From NCBI GenBank assembly GCA_019635315.1, contig JAHBZT010000004.1, positions 310,001 through 374,000 of the forward strand: a stretch of DNA of 64,000 bases, in the 5' to 3' direction. Made by a program: the position numbers and the translations under genes. Source of the stretch: Rubrivivax sp. (lineage in GTDB: Bacteria > Pseudomonadota > Gammaproteobacteria > Burkholderiales > Burkholderiaceae_C). Below the pieces are notes generated by a model, which worked only from the letters and a program-made list of their open reading frames with translations, ran no database searches and was not told where the DNA came from. Below, in pieces: positions 33,232 through 43,204 of the stretch; position 1 is the first letter of the stretch; every line of letters begins with the position of its first letter.

Positions 33232-33958
33232 GCCTGCTCGAGTTGATCTATTCCCTGTCCGAACATTCGTCGCAGCCGCTTGCCGTCGACGACATGCGCC
33301 TTCCGACGTTCGAGATCGAATCGAATCAGGGTTTGCAAGGGACCGGCAATCCGGGCGCTCTCGTAGCACATCCAGTCGACCGAACGGACTCGCAGGGCAA
33401 GGGGGATGGGCAGGGAGTCGAACGCAGGCGCGCCTCAATCTCGGCCAAGGGCCACGCGCCGGCATAGAGGCCGGCGGTGACGTGCGGCACATAGTGTGTC
33501 CTGTCCCAGGTCGGCGCGGCCCGTTCCCAGAGGGATCGAATGCGAGTCAGGCTGCCCACAGCATCCTCGACCGAGAGGCATGCGGCGGACGTGAACGTGA
33601 ACGGCTCGCCGAAGTGCACGTCGAACGCAGCGATATCCGACTGGATCAGAGCGCCGATCTGCACCTTGAGTTCGTCGACCCCGAAGTCATCGTTCCGGCG
33701 TGCCGTCGTCGTGGGGAAGCCGCACACGTGCAGGGTGATGTGCGGCTGCCGCTCGTAGCCGCGCAGCAGCTGGCCGTCGAGGGCGGTTCGAACATGTCTG
33801 AGGCGCACGTCCAGGGCTGGATCCTCCAGCGCGAGGGCCCATACCGCGAAATGGGGCCGGCCCAGGTGCCATTCGGAGAAGTCTCTTTGCTGGCTCGCGA
33901 TCGTGCAGTCGCGCTCTGGTTGCGTCGCGGCTGGTTGCTGGTCGGCGCGACTCATCAT
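33219..33958 (-). pseudogene. 2H phosphoesterase (2'-5' RNA ligase-like) with a frameshift
   Basis: The N-terminal ~190 residues carry the two HxT motifs of the 2H phosphoesterase family (HITLHV and HVTAGLY). After the run of G at about 33401-33405 the original frame ends in unrelated residues, while the neighbouring frame continues sensibly (VRSVDWMCYESARIAGPL, then LIRFDLERRKAHVVDGKRL) to a stop at 33219. Adding one base in the homopolymer restores a ~245-residue protein coupled to both neighbours. It is either a real mutation or a sequencing error. Confidence 0.7.
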
Positions 33959-34506
33959 GCGATCCGCTGCCATTCAAGGTCAATCCGTTGCCCGTGGCGC
34001 GGCGGAGCCGGCCACCGCTCGCTCGTCGGCCGCGCGCCGCCTTGATCGCGCACCCACAGCGCGGCGGAGAGCCAGCCTCCGTGTGTGACCAGCAACCGTG
34101 CCTCGCCGGGGTCGAAAGACTTCACACGCTGCAGCAACGATGCAACGGACTCGCCGCCGCCAGGGGCATGGTCAACGAAGTCGGCGCACCAGGCGTCGAC
34201 CGCCTTGGGCGCAACGGCCGTCCAGGGTTGTCCGTCCCACTCGCCGAAGTTCGCTTCGACGAGCGCGGGGTCGATCCAGTGTCGCCAGCCCCAGCGCAAC
34301 AGCCAGCGCCCCACCGCTCGGCAGCGTTCCAGCGGCGAAGTGACGACGATGCAGGGTAGGCCGTGGCGGCGGGCGAAGGCGCGGATCCGGTGCGCCTGCC
34401 GCTTCGCACGCCGGGCATCGACGCGCAGGTCCGTCCGCCCGATGCACCGGCCTTCCGCCCCGATCGCTGCGGGGTGTCGCCATGCGTGCAGCTGCAGCCC
34501 GCTCAT
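33955..34506 (-). CDS. cobC: Alpha-ribazole phosphatase-like histidine phosphatase
   Basis: A 183-residue RHG-superfamily phosphatase. The first histidine is in AWRHPAAIG (RHP replacing RHG), followed by GRCIGRTDLRVD, and the second is in LVTHGGWL. Position immediately after cobS with an ATGA overlap indicates removal of the 5'-phosphate from alpha-ribazole-5'-phosphate or adenosylcobalamin phosphate in nucleotide-loop assembly. Confidence 0.82.
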   Translation of the reverse strand: MSGLQLHAWRHPAAIGAEGRCIGRTDLRVDARRAKRQAHRIRAFARRHGLPCIVVTSPLERCRAVGRWLLRWGWRHWIDPALVEANFGEWDGQPWTAVAPKAVDAWCADFVDHAPGGGESVASLLQRVKSFDPGEARLLVTHGGWLSAALWVRDQGGARPTSERWPAPPRHGQRIDLEWQRIA

Positions 34507-35306
34507 CCCGACGCCGACGCGGCGAACGACAGCAGGACGGCGACCTCGCCGAACTGTTCGGCGGCGCCCAGGGTGTCGCCGGTGTAGCCACCCAGGTGAC
34601 GTCGAAGCCAGTGGCGCAACATGAGGACCATGCAGCCCAGCGCCAGTAGCGAGGCACCCGCCGCGATCGGCGATGCCTGTGTCCAGGCCGCGAATGCCAG
34701 CGCGAGCAGGCCGACGGCGACAGCCCATGCCGCGTCGATGCCGAGGACGTTACGCGCCACGCTGCCCGCCTTGGCCTGCGCTGCATCGCCCTCCTCAGTG
34801 CGCGCATAGGGCAGGGCCGCCATCAACGCCACCGCAGCGCTGCGACCGCCCGCGTGGGCTGCGATCAGGGTGACGGCGGCTGCCGCCGGATCGCGCGCCA
34901 TCAACTCGGCCAGCAACAGCACGCGCAGCAGGAGCGAAAGCAGCAGGGCCACGGCGCCGTAGGTGCCGATGCGCGAATCCGTCATGATCGCCAGCGCCTT
35001 GTCGCGCGGGGCGGCGCCCAGCAGCGCGTCGAAGGTGTCGGCCAGGCCATCCTCGTGGAAGGCTGCGGTGAGCCACACGGTACCGGCAAGCGCCAGCGCG
35101 GCCGCCACGGTAGGCGGCCAGAGCCGACTGGCAGCCAGTGCGATGCAGGCGCCGAACGCCCCGATCAGCACGCCCACCAGCGGAAAGTGCCGAACGGCCC
35201 GGCGCATCTGTGCGGGGTCGAAGCCGACCCAGACGGGCACCGGCACGCGGGTCAGGAACTGCAGCGCCAGCATGAAGAGCCTCAGCTCTCGCACCAGCGT
35301 CGTCAT
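34503..35306 (-). CDS. cobS: Adenosylcobinamide-GDP ribazoletransferase (cobalamin synthase)
   Basis: A 267-residue integral membrane protein with several hydrophobic helices. Family signature residues are TRVPVPVWVGF near the N terminus, FHEDGLADTFDAL with the metal-binding acidic residues, and DSRIGTYGAVAL. It joins adenosylcobinamide-GDP to alpha-ribazole(-phosphate), the last ring-to-loop step. ATGA overlap with both neighbours. Confidence 0.93.
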   Translation of the reverse strand: MTTLVRELRLFMLALQFLTRVPVPVWVGFDPAQMRRAVRHFPLVGVLIGAFGACIALAASRLWPPTVAAALALAGTVWLTAAFHEDGLADTFDALLGAAPRDKALAIMTDSRIGTYGAVALLLSLLLRVLLLAELMARDPAAAAVTLIAAHAGGRSAAVALMAALPYARTEEGDAAQAKAGSVARNVLGIDAAWAVAVGLLALAFAAWTQASPIAAGASLLALGCMVLMLRHWLRRHLGGYTGDTLGAAEQFGEVAVLLSFAASASG

Positions 35307-36361
35307 GGCGTGCGCTGGCTGACCCCGGCCGAGGCGAAGCTGGCCATCTCGGCCAGCACGCGGCAGGCGGAGTCGAGCAGCGGCCACGCCAGCGCGGCGC
35401 CCGAGCCTTCGCCGAGTCGCAGGTCCAGGTCCAGCAGCGGCTGCACACCCAGGTGCTGCAGCCAGTGCGTGTGCCCGGTCTCCTGCGAACGGTGCGCGAA
35501 GACGCAGTGGGCGAGCACGGCGGGCTGCAGCGCGGCCGCCACCGCCACGGCGGCCGTCGTGATGAAGCCGTCGACCACGATCACGCGCCCGCTCGCCGCG
35601 GCCTGCTGCACCGCGCCGACCATGGTGGCGATCTCCAGGCCACCGAGAGCGGCCAGGGCCTGCAGCGGCCGCGTCGCCTGGGCGTTGGCCTCCAGTGCCT
35701 CGGCCAGCACCGCGCGCTTGGCGGCGAGGCCCGCATCGTCGAGACCCGTGCCACGGCCGGTGCACACCTGCAGCGGCGCGCCGGTCAGGCGGGCCATCAG
35801 CAAGGCAGCCGCCGAGGTGTTGCCAATGCCCATCTCGCCCAGCAGCAGCACGTTGCCGGGCAGCGCCGCGACGAGGCGGCGGCCCTGCAAGATGGCGGTG
35901 CGGCATTGCGCCTCGCTCATCGCCGGGCCGCGGCTCGCATCGGCAGTGCCTCGCTCGACGCCGGCCACCTTCAGCCGCGCCAGCATCGGGTGAGCCTCGA
36001 ACTCGGCGGCGACGCCGCAGTCGGCCACTGTCAGGGCCAAGCCGTGCTGACGCGCCAGGACCGACACGGCCGCGCCGCGGGTCAGGAAGTTCAACACCAT
36101 CTGCCGCGTCACCTCGGCCGGATAGGCCGAGACGCCACGCGCGGCGATGCCGTGGTCGGCGGCGAACACCACCAGCTGCGGCGCGAGCAAGGCGGGCTGG
36201 TCGGTGCCGAGCGCGACCGCGAGCTGAACGGCCAACGATTCGAGCCAGCCCAGTGCGCCCAGCGGCTTGGTCTTGGCATCGAGCGCTGCCTGGACACGCT
36301 GACGCCGGGCGGCGTGCTCAAGAGTGGGCAGCGGCAGGGTGGTGTCGAAATCGGAATCCAT
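35303..36361 (-). CDS. cobT: Nicotinate-nucleotide--dimethylbenzimidazole phosphoribosyltransferase
   Basis: A 352-residue CobT that activates the lower-ligand base by transfer of the phosphoribosyl group from nicotinate mononucleotide. The signatures QLVVFAADHGIAARGVSAYP (base/phosphate binding), GEMGIGNTSAAALL (Glu general base region) and GFITTAAVAVA are present. It is separated from cobQ by 3 bases. Confidence 0.94.
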   Translation of the reverse strand: MDSDFDTTLPLPTLEHAARRQRVQAALDAKTKPLGALGWLESLAVQLAVALGTDQPALLAPQLVVFAADHGIAARGVSAYPAEVTRQMVLNFLTRGAAVSVLARQHGLALTVADCGVAAEFEAHPMLARLKVAGVERGTADASRGPAMSEAQCRTAILQGRRLVAALPGNVLLLGEMGIGNTSAAALLMARLTGAPLQVCTGRGTGLDDAGLAAKRAVLAEALEANAQATRPLQALAALGGLEIATMVGAVQQAAASGRVIVVDGFITTAAVAVAAALQPAVLAHCVFAHRSQETGHTHWLQHLGVQPLLDLDLRLGEGSGAALAWPLLDSACRVLAEMASFASAGVSQRTP

Positions 36362-36364
36362 GGG

Positions 36365-37876
36365 TCAGCAGTGAAAGAGTGTGCGCAGCGTGGCCGCGCC
36401 GAGATGGGTGTCGATGAAATCCGCCAGGCCGTCGAAAGTGGCGTCCAGCGTGCGCACCTGCTGGCCGAAGAGGGCGCGCAGCACCGCAGCGTCCTCGAAC
36501 AGCCCGTGGGTGGCGATGCCGAGCACGTTGTGCCGGTCCGGTTGCCCCGGGCCCGCGGCGGCCGACCAGCCGATCGGCAGGCCCTTGGCATCGTGCAGCG
36601 CCGGCGTGGCCGCGGAGGCGGCACCTGCGATGGACTGCATGCGTCCGCAGCGGATCTCGTAGGCGGCCCAGCGCCGGGACGACAGCGCCTGCCACGGGCG
36701 GGCCAGATGCGCGAACTGCACCGGTGCGGCCCGCAGCCGCTTGGGCGCGGCATAGCGCGTGGCCAGCGGCAGTAGGCCCAGGCCCGGCAGCGGGCCATGG
36801 GCCTCTCCGTCCACGCCGTCGGGGTCGTCGAGCAAGGCACCCAGCGCCTGCAGGCCGCCGCAGATGCCCAGCACCGGCCGCCCGGCGCGGGCGTGTCGCA
36901 CGATGGCGGCGTCCAGGCCCTGCGCCTTCAGCCAGGCGAGGTCACCGCTAATCTGCTTGGAGCCGGGCAGCACGATCCAATCGGCACCGTCCAGTTCGCC
37001 CGCGCTGCGCACCCAGCGCACCGATGCCACGGCGGCCAGCGGCTGGAATTCGTCGAGGTTGCTCAGCTGCGGCCAGGCGACGATGGCCACGCGCAGGCCA
37101 CCGGCCGGGCCCGACGCCGCGCCGTAAAGCCCGTCCTCCTCCGGCAGCCCGTGGTCGCGGTTCATCGGCAGCACGCCCAGCACTGGCACGCCGGTCAGCG
37201 CCTGCAGGCGATCGGGCCCGGGTGCCAGCAGTGCCGCATCGCCGCGGAACTTGTTGAGCACGAACCCGGCAAGACTGGTGCGCAGGTCGTCAGGCAGCAG
37301 CGCCCAGGTGCCGTGCAGGTGGGCGAAGGCGCCGCCTCGGTCGATGTCCACCACCAGCAGTGCCTGCAGAGTGGTGATCTCGCGCGCCCAGCGCGCCGTG
37401 CCGAGGTTGACGTAGTCCTGCGGCGCGAGGTTGATCTCCGCCGGCGAGCCGGCCCCCTCGATCACCAGAACCTCGTGCCGCGCGGCCAGGCGATCGAAGC
37501 TCTCGCGCGCGGCCCGTGCCAGCCGGGCGCTGCGTTCGCGCCAGGGCATGCGCGACAGCGCAGCGTCGACCCGGCCCTGCACCACCACCTGGCTGGCCGT
37601 GTCGCGCTCGGGCTTGAGCAGCACGGGGTTCATGTCCATCTGCGGCGCCGCACGGGCGGCCAGCGCCTGGAAGTACTGGGCCGAGCCGATCTCGCCCACT
37701 TCCGCATCCGATCCGTGCGCGGCCAGTGGCACGACGCGGGCGTTGTTGCTCATGTTCTGGGCCTTGAACGGTGCCACGTCCAGGCCCTCGCGCGCGGCCC
37801 AGCGGCACAGTGCTGTCGCGAGCAGACTCTTGCCGGCGCCGCTGCTCGCACCCCAGACCATCAGGGCGGTCTTCAT
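36365..37876 (-). CDS. cobQ: Cobyric acid synthase
   Basis: A 503-residue glutamine-dependent amidotransferase that amidates cobyrinic acid a,c-diamide at four positions. The N-terminal ATP domain has GASSGAGKSLLATALCR and the TQ-like SVSRPFKAQNMSNN region. The C-terminal class-I glutaminase part carries the LGICGGLQ nucleophile (Cys) and a C-terminal TGLFEDA-type stretch (HGLFEDAAVL). The ATG at 37876 overlaps the aminotransferase stop. A long upstream open frame is non-coding. Confidence 0.93.
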   Translation of the reverse strand: MKTALMVWGASSGAGKSLLATALCRWAAREGLDVAPFKAQNMSNNARVVPLAAHGSDAEVGEIGSAQYFQALAARAAPQMDMNPVLLKPERDTASQVVVQGRVDAALSRMPWRERSARLARAARESFDRLAARHEVLVIEGAGSPAEINLAPQDYVNLGTARWAREITTLQALLVVDIDRGGAFAHLHGTWALLPDDLRTSLAGFVLNKFRGDAALLAPGPDRLQALTGVPVLGVLPMNRDHGLPEEDGLYGAASGPAGGLRVAIVAWPQLSNLDEFQPLAAVASVRWVRSAGELDGADWIVLPGSKQISGDLAWLKAQGLDAAIVRHARAGRPVLGICGGLQALGALLDDPDGVDGEAHGPLPGLGLLPLATRYAAPKRLRAAPVQFAHLARPWQALSSRRWAAYEIRCGRMQSIAGAASAATPALHDAKGLPIGWSAAAGPGQPDRHNVLGIATHGLFEDAAVLRALFGQQVRTLDATFDGLADFIDTHLGAATLRTLFHC

Positions 37877-38904
37877 GGCAGGCCCCCGTCGAGCAGGTCC
37901 AGTGCGTGCATCAACGCGTCCTGTGCCGAGGGCGCTTGCGCGGAGAGGCGCCACCAGCCCGGCAGGCCGAACGAGGTCGCGTCGCGTACCGCGACGTGGT
38001 GACTGCGCAGCAGAGATGGTGCCACGGGGCGCGGTGGGCGCACGACAACGTACGGCGTCACGCTGGGCCGCACCTCGAAGCCGCGTGCCGACAGGTGCCG
38101 CAGCAGGTCCGCCTTCCAGGCCGCCAGGCGGGTGCGTGATTCGGCCACCCAGCCGTGCACGTCGGGCGCGGCCCAGGCCAGCAGCATGGCCTCGGCGTGG
38201 GCCGACAGCGGCCATGAAGGCGCCGCAGCCTCCAGCGAGCCTCGGCAGGCCAGCACGTCGTAGCCGGCGCCACCGCGATCTCGTGGCGCGACCGCGTAAG
38301 CGCCGCGCACGCCGGTCAGGCCCAGCGCCTTGTTGGGGCTGTGCAGCACGAAGACCGCATCGCGCGCGGATGCTGTCCACGCCGACGCTCCCTGAAGCCG
38401 TAGCGGCGCGTACACCGCGTCGAGCACGGCGGGGCAGCAATAGGAGTCGTCACGGGCGACAGCGCCGTCCTGGCCCAGCGGACTCGTCGGATCGGCATGC
38501 CAGCGCAGCGTGCACTGCGACGGCGTGCCCGGGACCTCGACATCGTGGGGGACAAAGGGGCGGCCCCACGCCGCGGCGGCCGCCGCGTAGTCGCCATACG
38601 CGAAGCGTGGAACCCGCACGGCACCGGGCCAAAGCCGAGCGGTGACCGCGGTGACACGCTGGATGAATTCGCTCGCACTGGCGGCGGGCAGGATCCGCGA
38701 AGGCTCGACGTCGTGCAGTGCCCCCAGCGCCTGCCGGACTGCCGTGGCGGCCGGGTCGGGATAGCGCGTCGCGTCGGCTGCCTGCACGGCTGCGAGGGCG
38801 GCCGGGCACGGTCCCGCCGCGTTGGCGCAGGTGGAGAAGTCCCAGCGCGCGGCGCCGTGTGCGTCGGCACCGCCGTGGACTCGGGCGGCCGTACCGGGGC
38901 TCAC
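37873..38904 (-). CDS. cobD: L-threonine-O-3-phosphate decarboxylase-type PLP enzyme
   Basis: A 343-residue aminotransferase-fold protein. The internal lysine for PLP is in LHSPNKALGLTGVRGAY, and the N-terminal FSTCANAAGPCP segment is typical of the CobD/CobC family. It makes (R)-1-aminopropan-2-ol phosphate for the cobalamin side chain. The GTG at 38904 overlaps the cbiB stop as GTGA, which fixes the start. A frame open much further upstream lies antisense to no known protein and is discarded. Confidence 0.88.
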   Translation of the reverse strand: MSPGTAARVHGGADAHGAARWDFSTCANAAGPCPAALAAVQAADATRYPDPAATAVRQALGALHDVEPSRILPAASASEFIQRVTAVTARLWPGAVRVPRFAYGDYAAAAAAWGRPFVPHDVEVPGTPSQCTLRWHADPTSPLGQDGAVARDDSYCCPAVLDAVYAPLRLQGASAWTASARDAVFVLHSPNKALGLTGVRGAYAVAPRDRGGAGYDVLACRGSLEAAAPSWPLSAHAEAMLLAWAAPDVHGWVAESRTRLAAWKADLLRHLSARGFEVRPSVTPYVVVRPPRPVAPSLLRSHHVAVRDATSFGLPGWWRLSAQAPSAQDALMHALDLLDGGLP

Positions 38905-39803
38905 CACACGTTCACCTTGAGCACGACCAGCAGCAGCGCAGCCGCGATCGCCCCGCGTGCCGCCCCCTCGCCGACCGTCAAGGCATTCGTCAGTGCTGCA
39001 GCATCCGGCGCCAGGGCCTGCGCATTCAAGGCATAGGCGTCCTGTTTGCCGAGCCGGACCCCGATGCGAAACGCCATCGCCGCCATCGGCCAGCCGCCGT
39101 TCGGCGACGGCGTCAGCGCAGCCTCGCGCGTGAGACGAGCCACGCCCACGCTCGGCCGCCACAGCAGCAACGCCGCCAGGCGCGCGGGCACACAGCCCAG
39201 CACGTCGTCGGCCCGCGCCGCCCATTTGCCGGCCCATTCCCAGGGGCCACGATAGCCCCACATCGCATCGAGCGTATTGGCGGCGCGCCAGGTCCAGGCA
39301 CCGGGCAGGCCGGCGACCAGGAACCAGAACAGCGGCGCGACCAGCGAATCGTTGAAGTTCTCGGCCAGCGATTCGATGGCCGTCTCGCGTACTGCAGCCG
39401 CGTCGAGCTGGGTGACGTCGCGGCTGCACAGCCGGGCTACGCGGGCTTGGCCTTGTTCAAGCCCCTGCCCGAGCGCCACTTCGACGGCGCGCACCTCGTC
39501 GCTCAGCATCCGCCACGCGAATGTCGGCTTCAGCGCCGCAGCGAGCAGCGGGATCGCGATCCAGGCCGGCGCTGCCCCGGCGGCCTGCTCCACGGCGAAG
39601 GCCGCTCCTGCGACAGCGGCGACGAGGCTGCACCACAACACCGCACCGGCCGCGAAGGCGGCAGGTGCAGCCCAGGAGTGCACACGACGACCCAGAGGCG
39701 CGGCGATGCGGCCGAACCAGGCCACCGGGTGCCAGGCCGAGCGAGGCTCGCCGAAGCGGCTGTCGATCAACCAGGCCAGGGCGAGCGCGGCTGCGGCGAC
39801 CAT
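38901..39803 (-). CDS. cbiB: Adenosylcobinamide-phosphate synthase
   Basis: A 300-residue membrane protein of the CbiB/CobD family that attaches aminopropanol (phosphate) to adenosylcobyric acid. Signature stretches are SAWHPVAWFGRIA near the N terminus, RETAIESLAENFNDSLVAP and MWGYRGPWEWAGKWAARADD. The start overlaps the cobO stop by one base (TGATG). Confidence 0.93.
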   Translation of the reverse strand: MVAAAALALAWLIDSRFGEPRSAWHPVAWFGRIAAPLGRRVHSWAAPAAFAAGAVLWCSLVAAVAGAAFAVEQAAGAAPAWIAIPLLAAALKPTFAWRMLSDEVRAVEVALGQGLEQGQARVARLCSRDVTQLDAAAVRETAIESLAENFNDSLVAPLFWFLVAGLPGAWTWRAANTLDAMWGYRGPWEWAGKWAARADDVLGCVPARLAALLLWRPSVGVARLTREAALTPSPNGGWPMAAMAFRIGVRLGKQDAYALNAQALAPDAAALTNALTVGEGAARGAIAAALLLVVLKVNVW

Positions 39804-40369
39804 CAGTCCTCGATGCCCCGCTGCGCCGGCACGCCCTGCTGGTGGTGGTGCTTGACCAGCGTCATCTCGGTGACGGTGTCGGCCAGATCGATCAGCTCCT
39901 GCGGCGCATCGCGGCCGGTGAGCACCACATGCACATGGGCCGGCCGCTCGCGCAGGCAGGCCAGCACGGGCTCCAGCGGCTGCCAGCCGTAGCGCAACGG
40001 GTAGGTGATCTCGTCGAGCACGACGAGGAAGTGCTCGCCGGCACGGATGGTCTCCTCGGCGCGTGCCCAGCCGTCGCGGGCGAGCTGGGCGCTGTGTTCG
40101 AGGTCACGGCTCTTCCAGCTGAAGCCGTCGCCCAGCCCCTCGATCGGGATGCCGAGCTGCTCGAACATGCGGTGCTCGCCGAAGCGGGCCGAAGGCACCT
40201 TCATGAACTGGTAGATTTTCACCGGCATACCGCGGCCGTGCGCCCGCAGCGCCAGGCCGAAGGCGGCCGTGCTCTTGCCCTTGCCGTGGCCGGTGTGCAC
40301 GAGGATCAGGCCGCGGCGTTCGCCTCCGGCCTTCGGACTGGGTGCGGTGGGTGGCGTGACGATGTCCAT
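39803..40369 (-). CDS. cobO: Cob(I)yrinic acid a,c-diamide adenosyltransferase (CobA/BtuR type)
   Basis: A 188-residue CobA-type enzyme, unrelated in fold to the PduO enzymes at 14958 and 18355. Walker A is GHGKGKSTA, followed by VKIYQFMK, a conserved [11 protein letters not shown] Walker B and the [20 protein letters not shown] signature. It adds the adenosyl group during de novo synthesis and salvage. It gives the window a third adenosyltransferase. Confidence 0.95.
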   Translation of the reverse strand: MDIVTPPTAPSPKAGGERRGLILVHTGHGKGKSTAAFGLALRAHGRGMPVKIYQFMKVPSARFGEHRMFEQLGIPIEGLGDGFSWKSRDLEHSAQLARDGWARAEETIRAGEHFLVVLDEITYPLRYGWQPLEPVLACLRERPAHVHVVLTGRDAPQELIDLADTVTEMTLVKHHHQQGVPAQRGIED

Positions 40370-40389
40370 GGGCGGGTGATCCGGGCGAC

Positions 40390-41193
40390 TCAGGTGGGGT
40401 CCAAGGCCAGAGCGACACGCGGGCGGCCCTGGGCGTCGGACTCGATGCGGATGGCGCCGCCGAAGACGCGCACCAGCGCGGCCTGCACGGCCGGATCAGT
40501 GGGCGGGCCGTCGGCCTGCAGCGTGCCCGCATCCAGCACCAGCAGGCGATCGGCCTGCAGTGCGATGGGCAGGTCGTGCAGCACGCTCAGCACCGCGCGC
40601 GGGGCCAAGCCGTCGTGCGCCAGGCGCCGGAACAGACGTGCCAGGGCCACTTGGTGCGGCGCGTCGAGGTGGGTGGTCGGCTCGTCGAGCAGCAGGAACG
40701 GCGCCTCGGTGGCGAGTACCCTCGCCAGCAGCACACGCTGGCGTTCGCCGCCGGAGAGTTCGTGCAGCCGCCGGTGCTGCCACGGCAAGCTCTCGGTCAA
40801 GGTCATCGCGCGGTCGACAGCCTTGCGGTCGGCCGCGACCGGCGTGCCCAGCAGACCGAGACGGGCGATGCGGCCGAGCTCGACGGTCTCGAGCACGGTG
40901 AGCTCACCCGTGATTTCGCCCTGCTGTGCGAGCCACGCCAGCACCCGGGCGCGGTCGGCGGGCGCGGTCCGGTGCATGTCCAGCGGCGGGGTCGCCGCGC
41001 CCGGGTAAAGGAAGACCTGCCCCGCCGCCAAGGGCTGTAGTCCTGCGAGGGCCCGCAACAGCGTCGACTTGCCGGCACCGTTCGGGCCGACGAGTGCGGT
41101 CCAGCCGGCGCCGATCCCAAGACTCACGGCATGCAGCACGTCGCGGCGGCCCAGTCGGACGTTCACACCCAGCGCCTGCAGGGTCGGACTCAT
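40390..41193 (-). CDS. btuD: ABC transporter ATPase for cobalamin/siderophore uptake
   Basis: A 267-residue ATP-binding subunit with Walker [15 protein letters not shown], the ABC signature [16 protein letters not shown] and Walker [13 protein letters not shown]. It pairs with the permease gene to its right through an ATGA overlap. The setting in a cob operon makes cobalamin or cobinamide the likely cargo. Confidence 0.9.
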   Translation of the reverse strand: MSPTLQALGVNVRLGRRDVLHAVSLGIGAGWTALVGPNGAGKSTLLRALAGLQPLAAGQVFLYPGAATPPLDMHRTAPADRARVLAWLAQQGEITGELTVLETVELGRIARLGLLGTPVAADRKAVDRAMTLTESLPWQHRRLHELSGGERQRVLLARVLATEAPFLLLDEPTTHLDAPHQVALARLFRRLAHDGLAPRAVLSVLHDLPIALQADRLLVLDAGTLQADGPPTDPAVQAALVRVFGGAIRIESDAQGRPRVALALDPT

Positions 41194-42251
41194 GCGCTCG
41201 CCCTTTGCTTGAGAAGCCACACAAGGTAGCCACCGCCCAGCACGGCGGTGACCACCCCGACGGGCAGCTCTTCCGGGGCGATCAGAGCGCGCGAGATGAC
41301 GTCGGCCCACAGCAGGATTGCGGCGCCTATGCCGGCGCTGGCCACCAGCAGCCAGGCGTGGGTGCCCGGCGCGCGGCGCCGCACGAGATGTGGGGCGACC
41401 AGCCCGACGAAGGCGACCAGCCCGGCCTCCGAGACCGCCAGCGCCGTGCCGAGGCTGAGCATCAGCACCAGGGCCAGTCGCACCTCTCCGAGGTTCAGCC
41501 CGAGACTGGTGGCGCTGTCCTCGCCGAGCGTCAGCGCATCCAACGCTCGGGCATGCCGTTGCGCCAGCACCAGCAGCAGCGTCAGGCCCGCGAGCATCAG
41601 CGCCAACGCGTTCCAGCCGAGGAAGCCGGTGCTGCCGAGCATGAAGGCCTGCTTGCCGCGCAGCGCGTCCGGCGAGACGACCGTGATGAGGTCGCTGACG
41701 GCTCCCAGCAGCACGCCGATCACCACGCCGGCCAGCAGCAGCCGCAGGGTGTGGACGGCGCCGCTGGCCAGCGTCAGCGTGAGCGACACCCCCGCCAGCG
41801 CACCGACGAACGCGGCGGTGACAATTCCGACGCGCTCGATCCAGGCCACGGTGGCTAGGCTGATGGTGGCGCCGCCCAGTGCGGCGGCGGCAAGCACCAG
41901 CACCACCCCCAACCCCGCGCCCGCCGCGCTGCCGAGCAGGTAGGGGTCGGCCAGCGGGTTGCGGAAGACGCCTTGCGCAATCGCGCCGGAAAGGCCCAGC
42001 AGTGCGCCCACCAGCGCGGCTCCCAGTGTGCGTGGGGCGCGGATCTGACCGAGCAGGAGCGCGGCGTCGTTGCCGTTGAGGTCCGCCCAGAAGTCTATGG
42101 GCGAGAAGCCCGTCGAGCCGGTGACCAGGCCGCAGGCGAGGCCCACGATGATGGCCAGCACGATCCAGGCCGCGAAGCGGTGGCGTGCCGCCGCATCGGC
42201 GCTTGCGCCGGCGAACGCCGTCCGGTTCGTAGCTACGACCGACGTGCTCAT
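41190..42251 (-). CDS. btuC: FecCD/BtuC-family ABC permease
   Basis: A 353-residue inner-membrane permease with about ten hydrophobic segments. Family motifs include RAPRTLGAALVGALLGLSG, the GLVAPHLVRR coupling-helix region and a GGGYLVWLL end. Cytoplasmic N terminus of ~30 residues. With BtuF and BtuD it imports corrinoid captured by BtuB. Confidence 0.92.
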   Translation of the reverse strand: MSTSVVATNRTAFAGASADAAARHRFAAWIVLAIIVGLACGLVTGSTGFSPIDFWADLNGNDAALLLGQIRAPRTLGAALVGALLGLSGAIAQGVFRNPLADPYLLGSAAGAGLGVVLVLAAAALGGATISLATVAWIERVGIVTAAFVGALAGVSLTLTLASGAVHTLRLLLAGVVIGVLLGAVSDLITVVSPDALRGKQAFMLGSTGFLGWNALALMLAGLTLLLVLAQRHARALDALTLGEDSATSLGLNLGEVRLALVLMLSLGTALAVSEAGLVAFVGLVAPHLVRRRAPGTHAWLLVASAGIGAAILLWADVISRALIAPEELPVGVVTAVLGGGYLVWLLKQRASA

Positions 42252-43204
42252 CGGCCCCCCGTCGGCCCCAGCCGCGCCAAGCAGTCCGCCAGCAGACCGG
42301 CGGCTTCACCCATGCGCGGCCCGGGCCGGATCAGCATTTCGTACTGAGGCGTCTCAAAGCCGCACAAGCGCCGCTCACGCACCGCAGCCAGGGCATTCCA
42401 GCCGGGGCGTGCCATCAAGGCCGCCTGCTCGCGCTGCACGCCCATGATGAGGTCGGGCTTCGCGCGCACGACGTATTCGGGGTTGAGCTTAGGGAAGGGG
42501 CCGAGATCGGGGGGCACGATGCTGTCCATGCCCAGCCGCGACAGGGTCTCGCCGATGAACGAGGTGGTGCCGGCGGCATAGGGCCCGCCCCCGATCTCGA
42601 AGTAGACACGCTGCCCACGCAGCGCGGCCGGCACACGGCCAGCCGCGGCATCGATCTCGCGCGCCAGGCGCGCCCACACCCGGGCCCCCTCGTCGGGCCT
42701 GCCGAGCAGGCGCGCGATGAGGTCGAGCGTGCGGCGCACGTCGGCATGGCTTTCCGACTTCAGGCGCACGACGGAGAAGCCGAGCGCTTCGAGCCGGTCC
42801 ATCGCGCGCGACGAGGTGGAGGCCAGGATGAGATCAGGCTTGAGCGCTGCGATGGCCTCGATCTGCGCATCGTCCAGCCCGCCCAGGTGCGGCAGCTTCG
42901 CGACCTCGGCCGGCCAGTTCGAGTACCGGTCCACGCCCACCAGTCGCGACCCGGCGCCGAGCACCCAGGCGGTCTCGGTGAGCGACGGCAGCATGGTCAC
43001 GATGCGCTGCGGCGGCGCGCTCAGGCGGTGCTCGGTGCCGCGGTCGTCTCGAATCTGGATCGGCTGCGCCGCTACCCATGACGGACCCAGCGTCACGTAG
43101 AGCCACACCAGCAGCCATCGAAGCAGGCGCAACGCCGCGCGTGGCTGCGGCCTCTTCCCGATGGACCGTGTGGAGGACCGAATGGGCGGTTCAGTGCGGA
43201 TCAA
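42248..43204 (-). CDS. btuF: Periplasmic cobalamin-binding protein
   Basis: A 318-residue substrate-binding protein. A hydrophobic segment (LRLLRWLLVWLYVTLGPSW) ending in VAAQ is a probable signal peptide. The mature part has the PPQRIVTMLPSLTETAWVLG N-terminal strand, PDLILAS, and GPRMGEAAGLLADCL at the end. The start is TTG 43204, chosen because it overlaps the cobU stop; a start inside would remove the basic N-region of the signal peptide. Confidence 0.88.
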   Translation of the reverse strand: MIRTEPPIRSSTRSIGKRPQPRAALRLLRWLLVWLYVTLGPSWVAAQPIQIRDDRGTEHRLSAPPQRIVTMLPSLTETAWVLGAGSRLVGVDRYSNWPAEVAKLPHLGGLDDAQIEAIAALKPDLILASTSSRAMDRLEALGFSVVRLKSESHADVRRTLDLIARLLGRPDEGARVWARLAREIDAAAGRVPAALRGQRVYFEIGGGPYAAGTTSFIGETLSRLGMDSIVPPDLGPFPKLNPEYVVRAKPDLIMGVQREQAALMARPGWNALAAVRERRLCGFETPQYEMLIRPGPRMGEAAGLLADCLARLGPTGGR

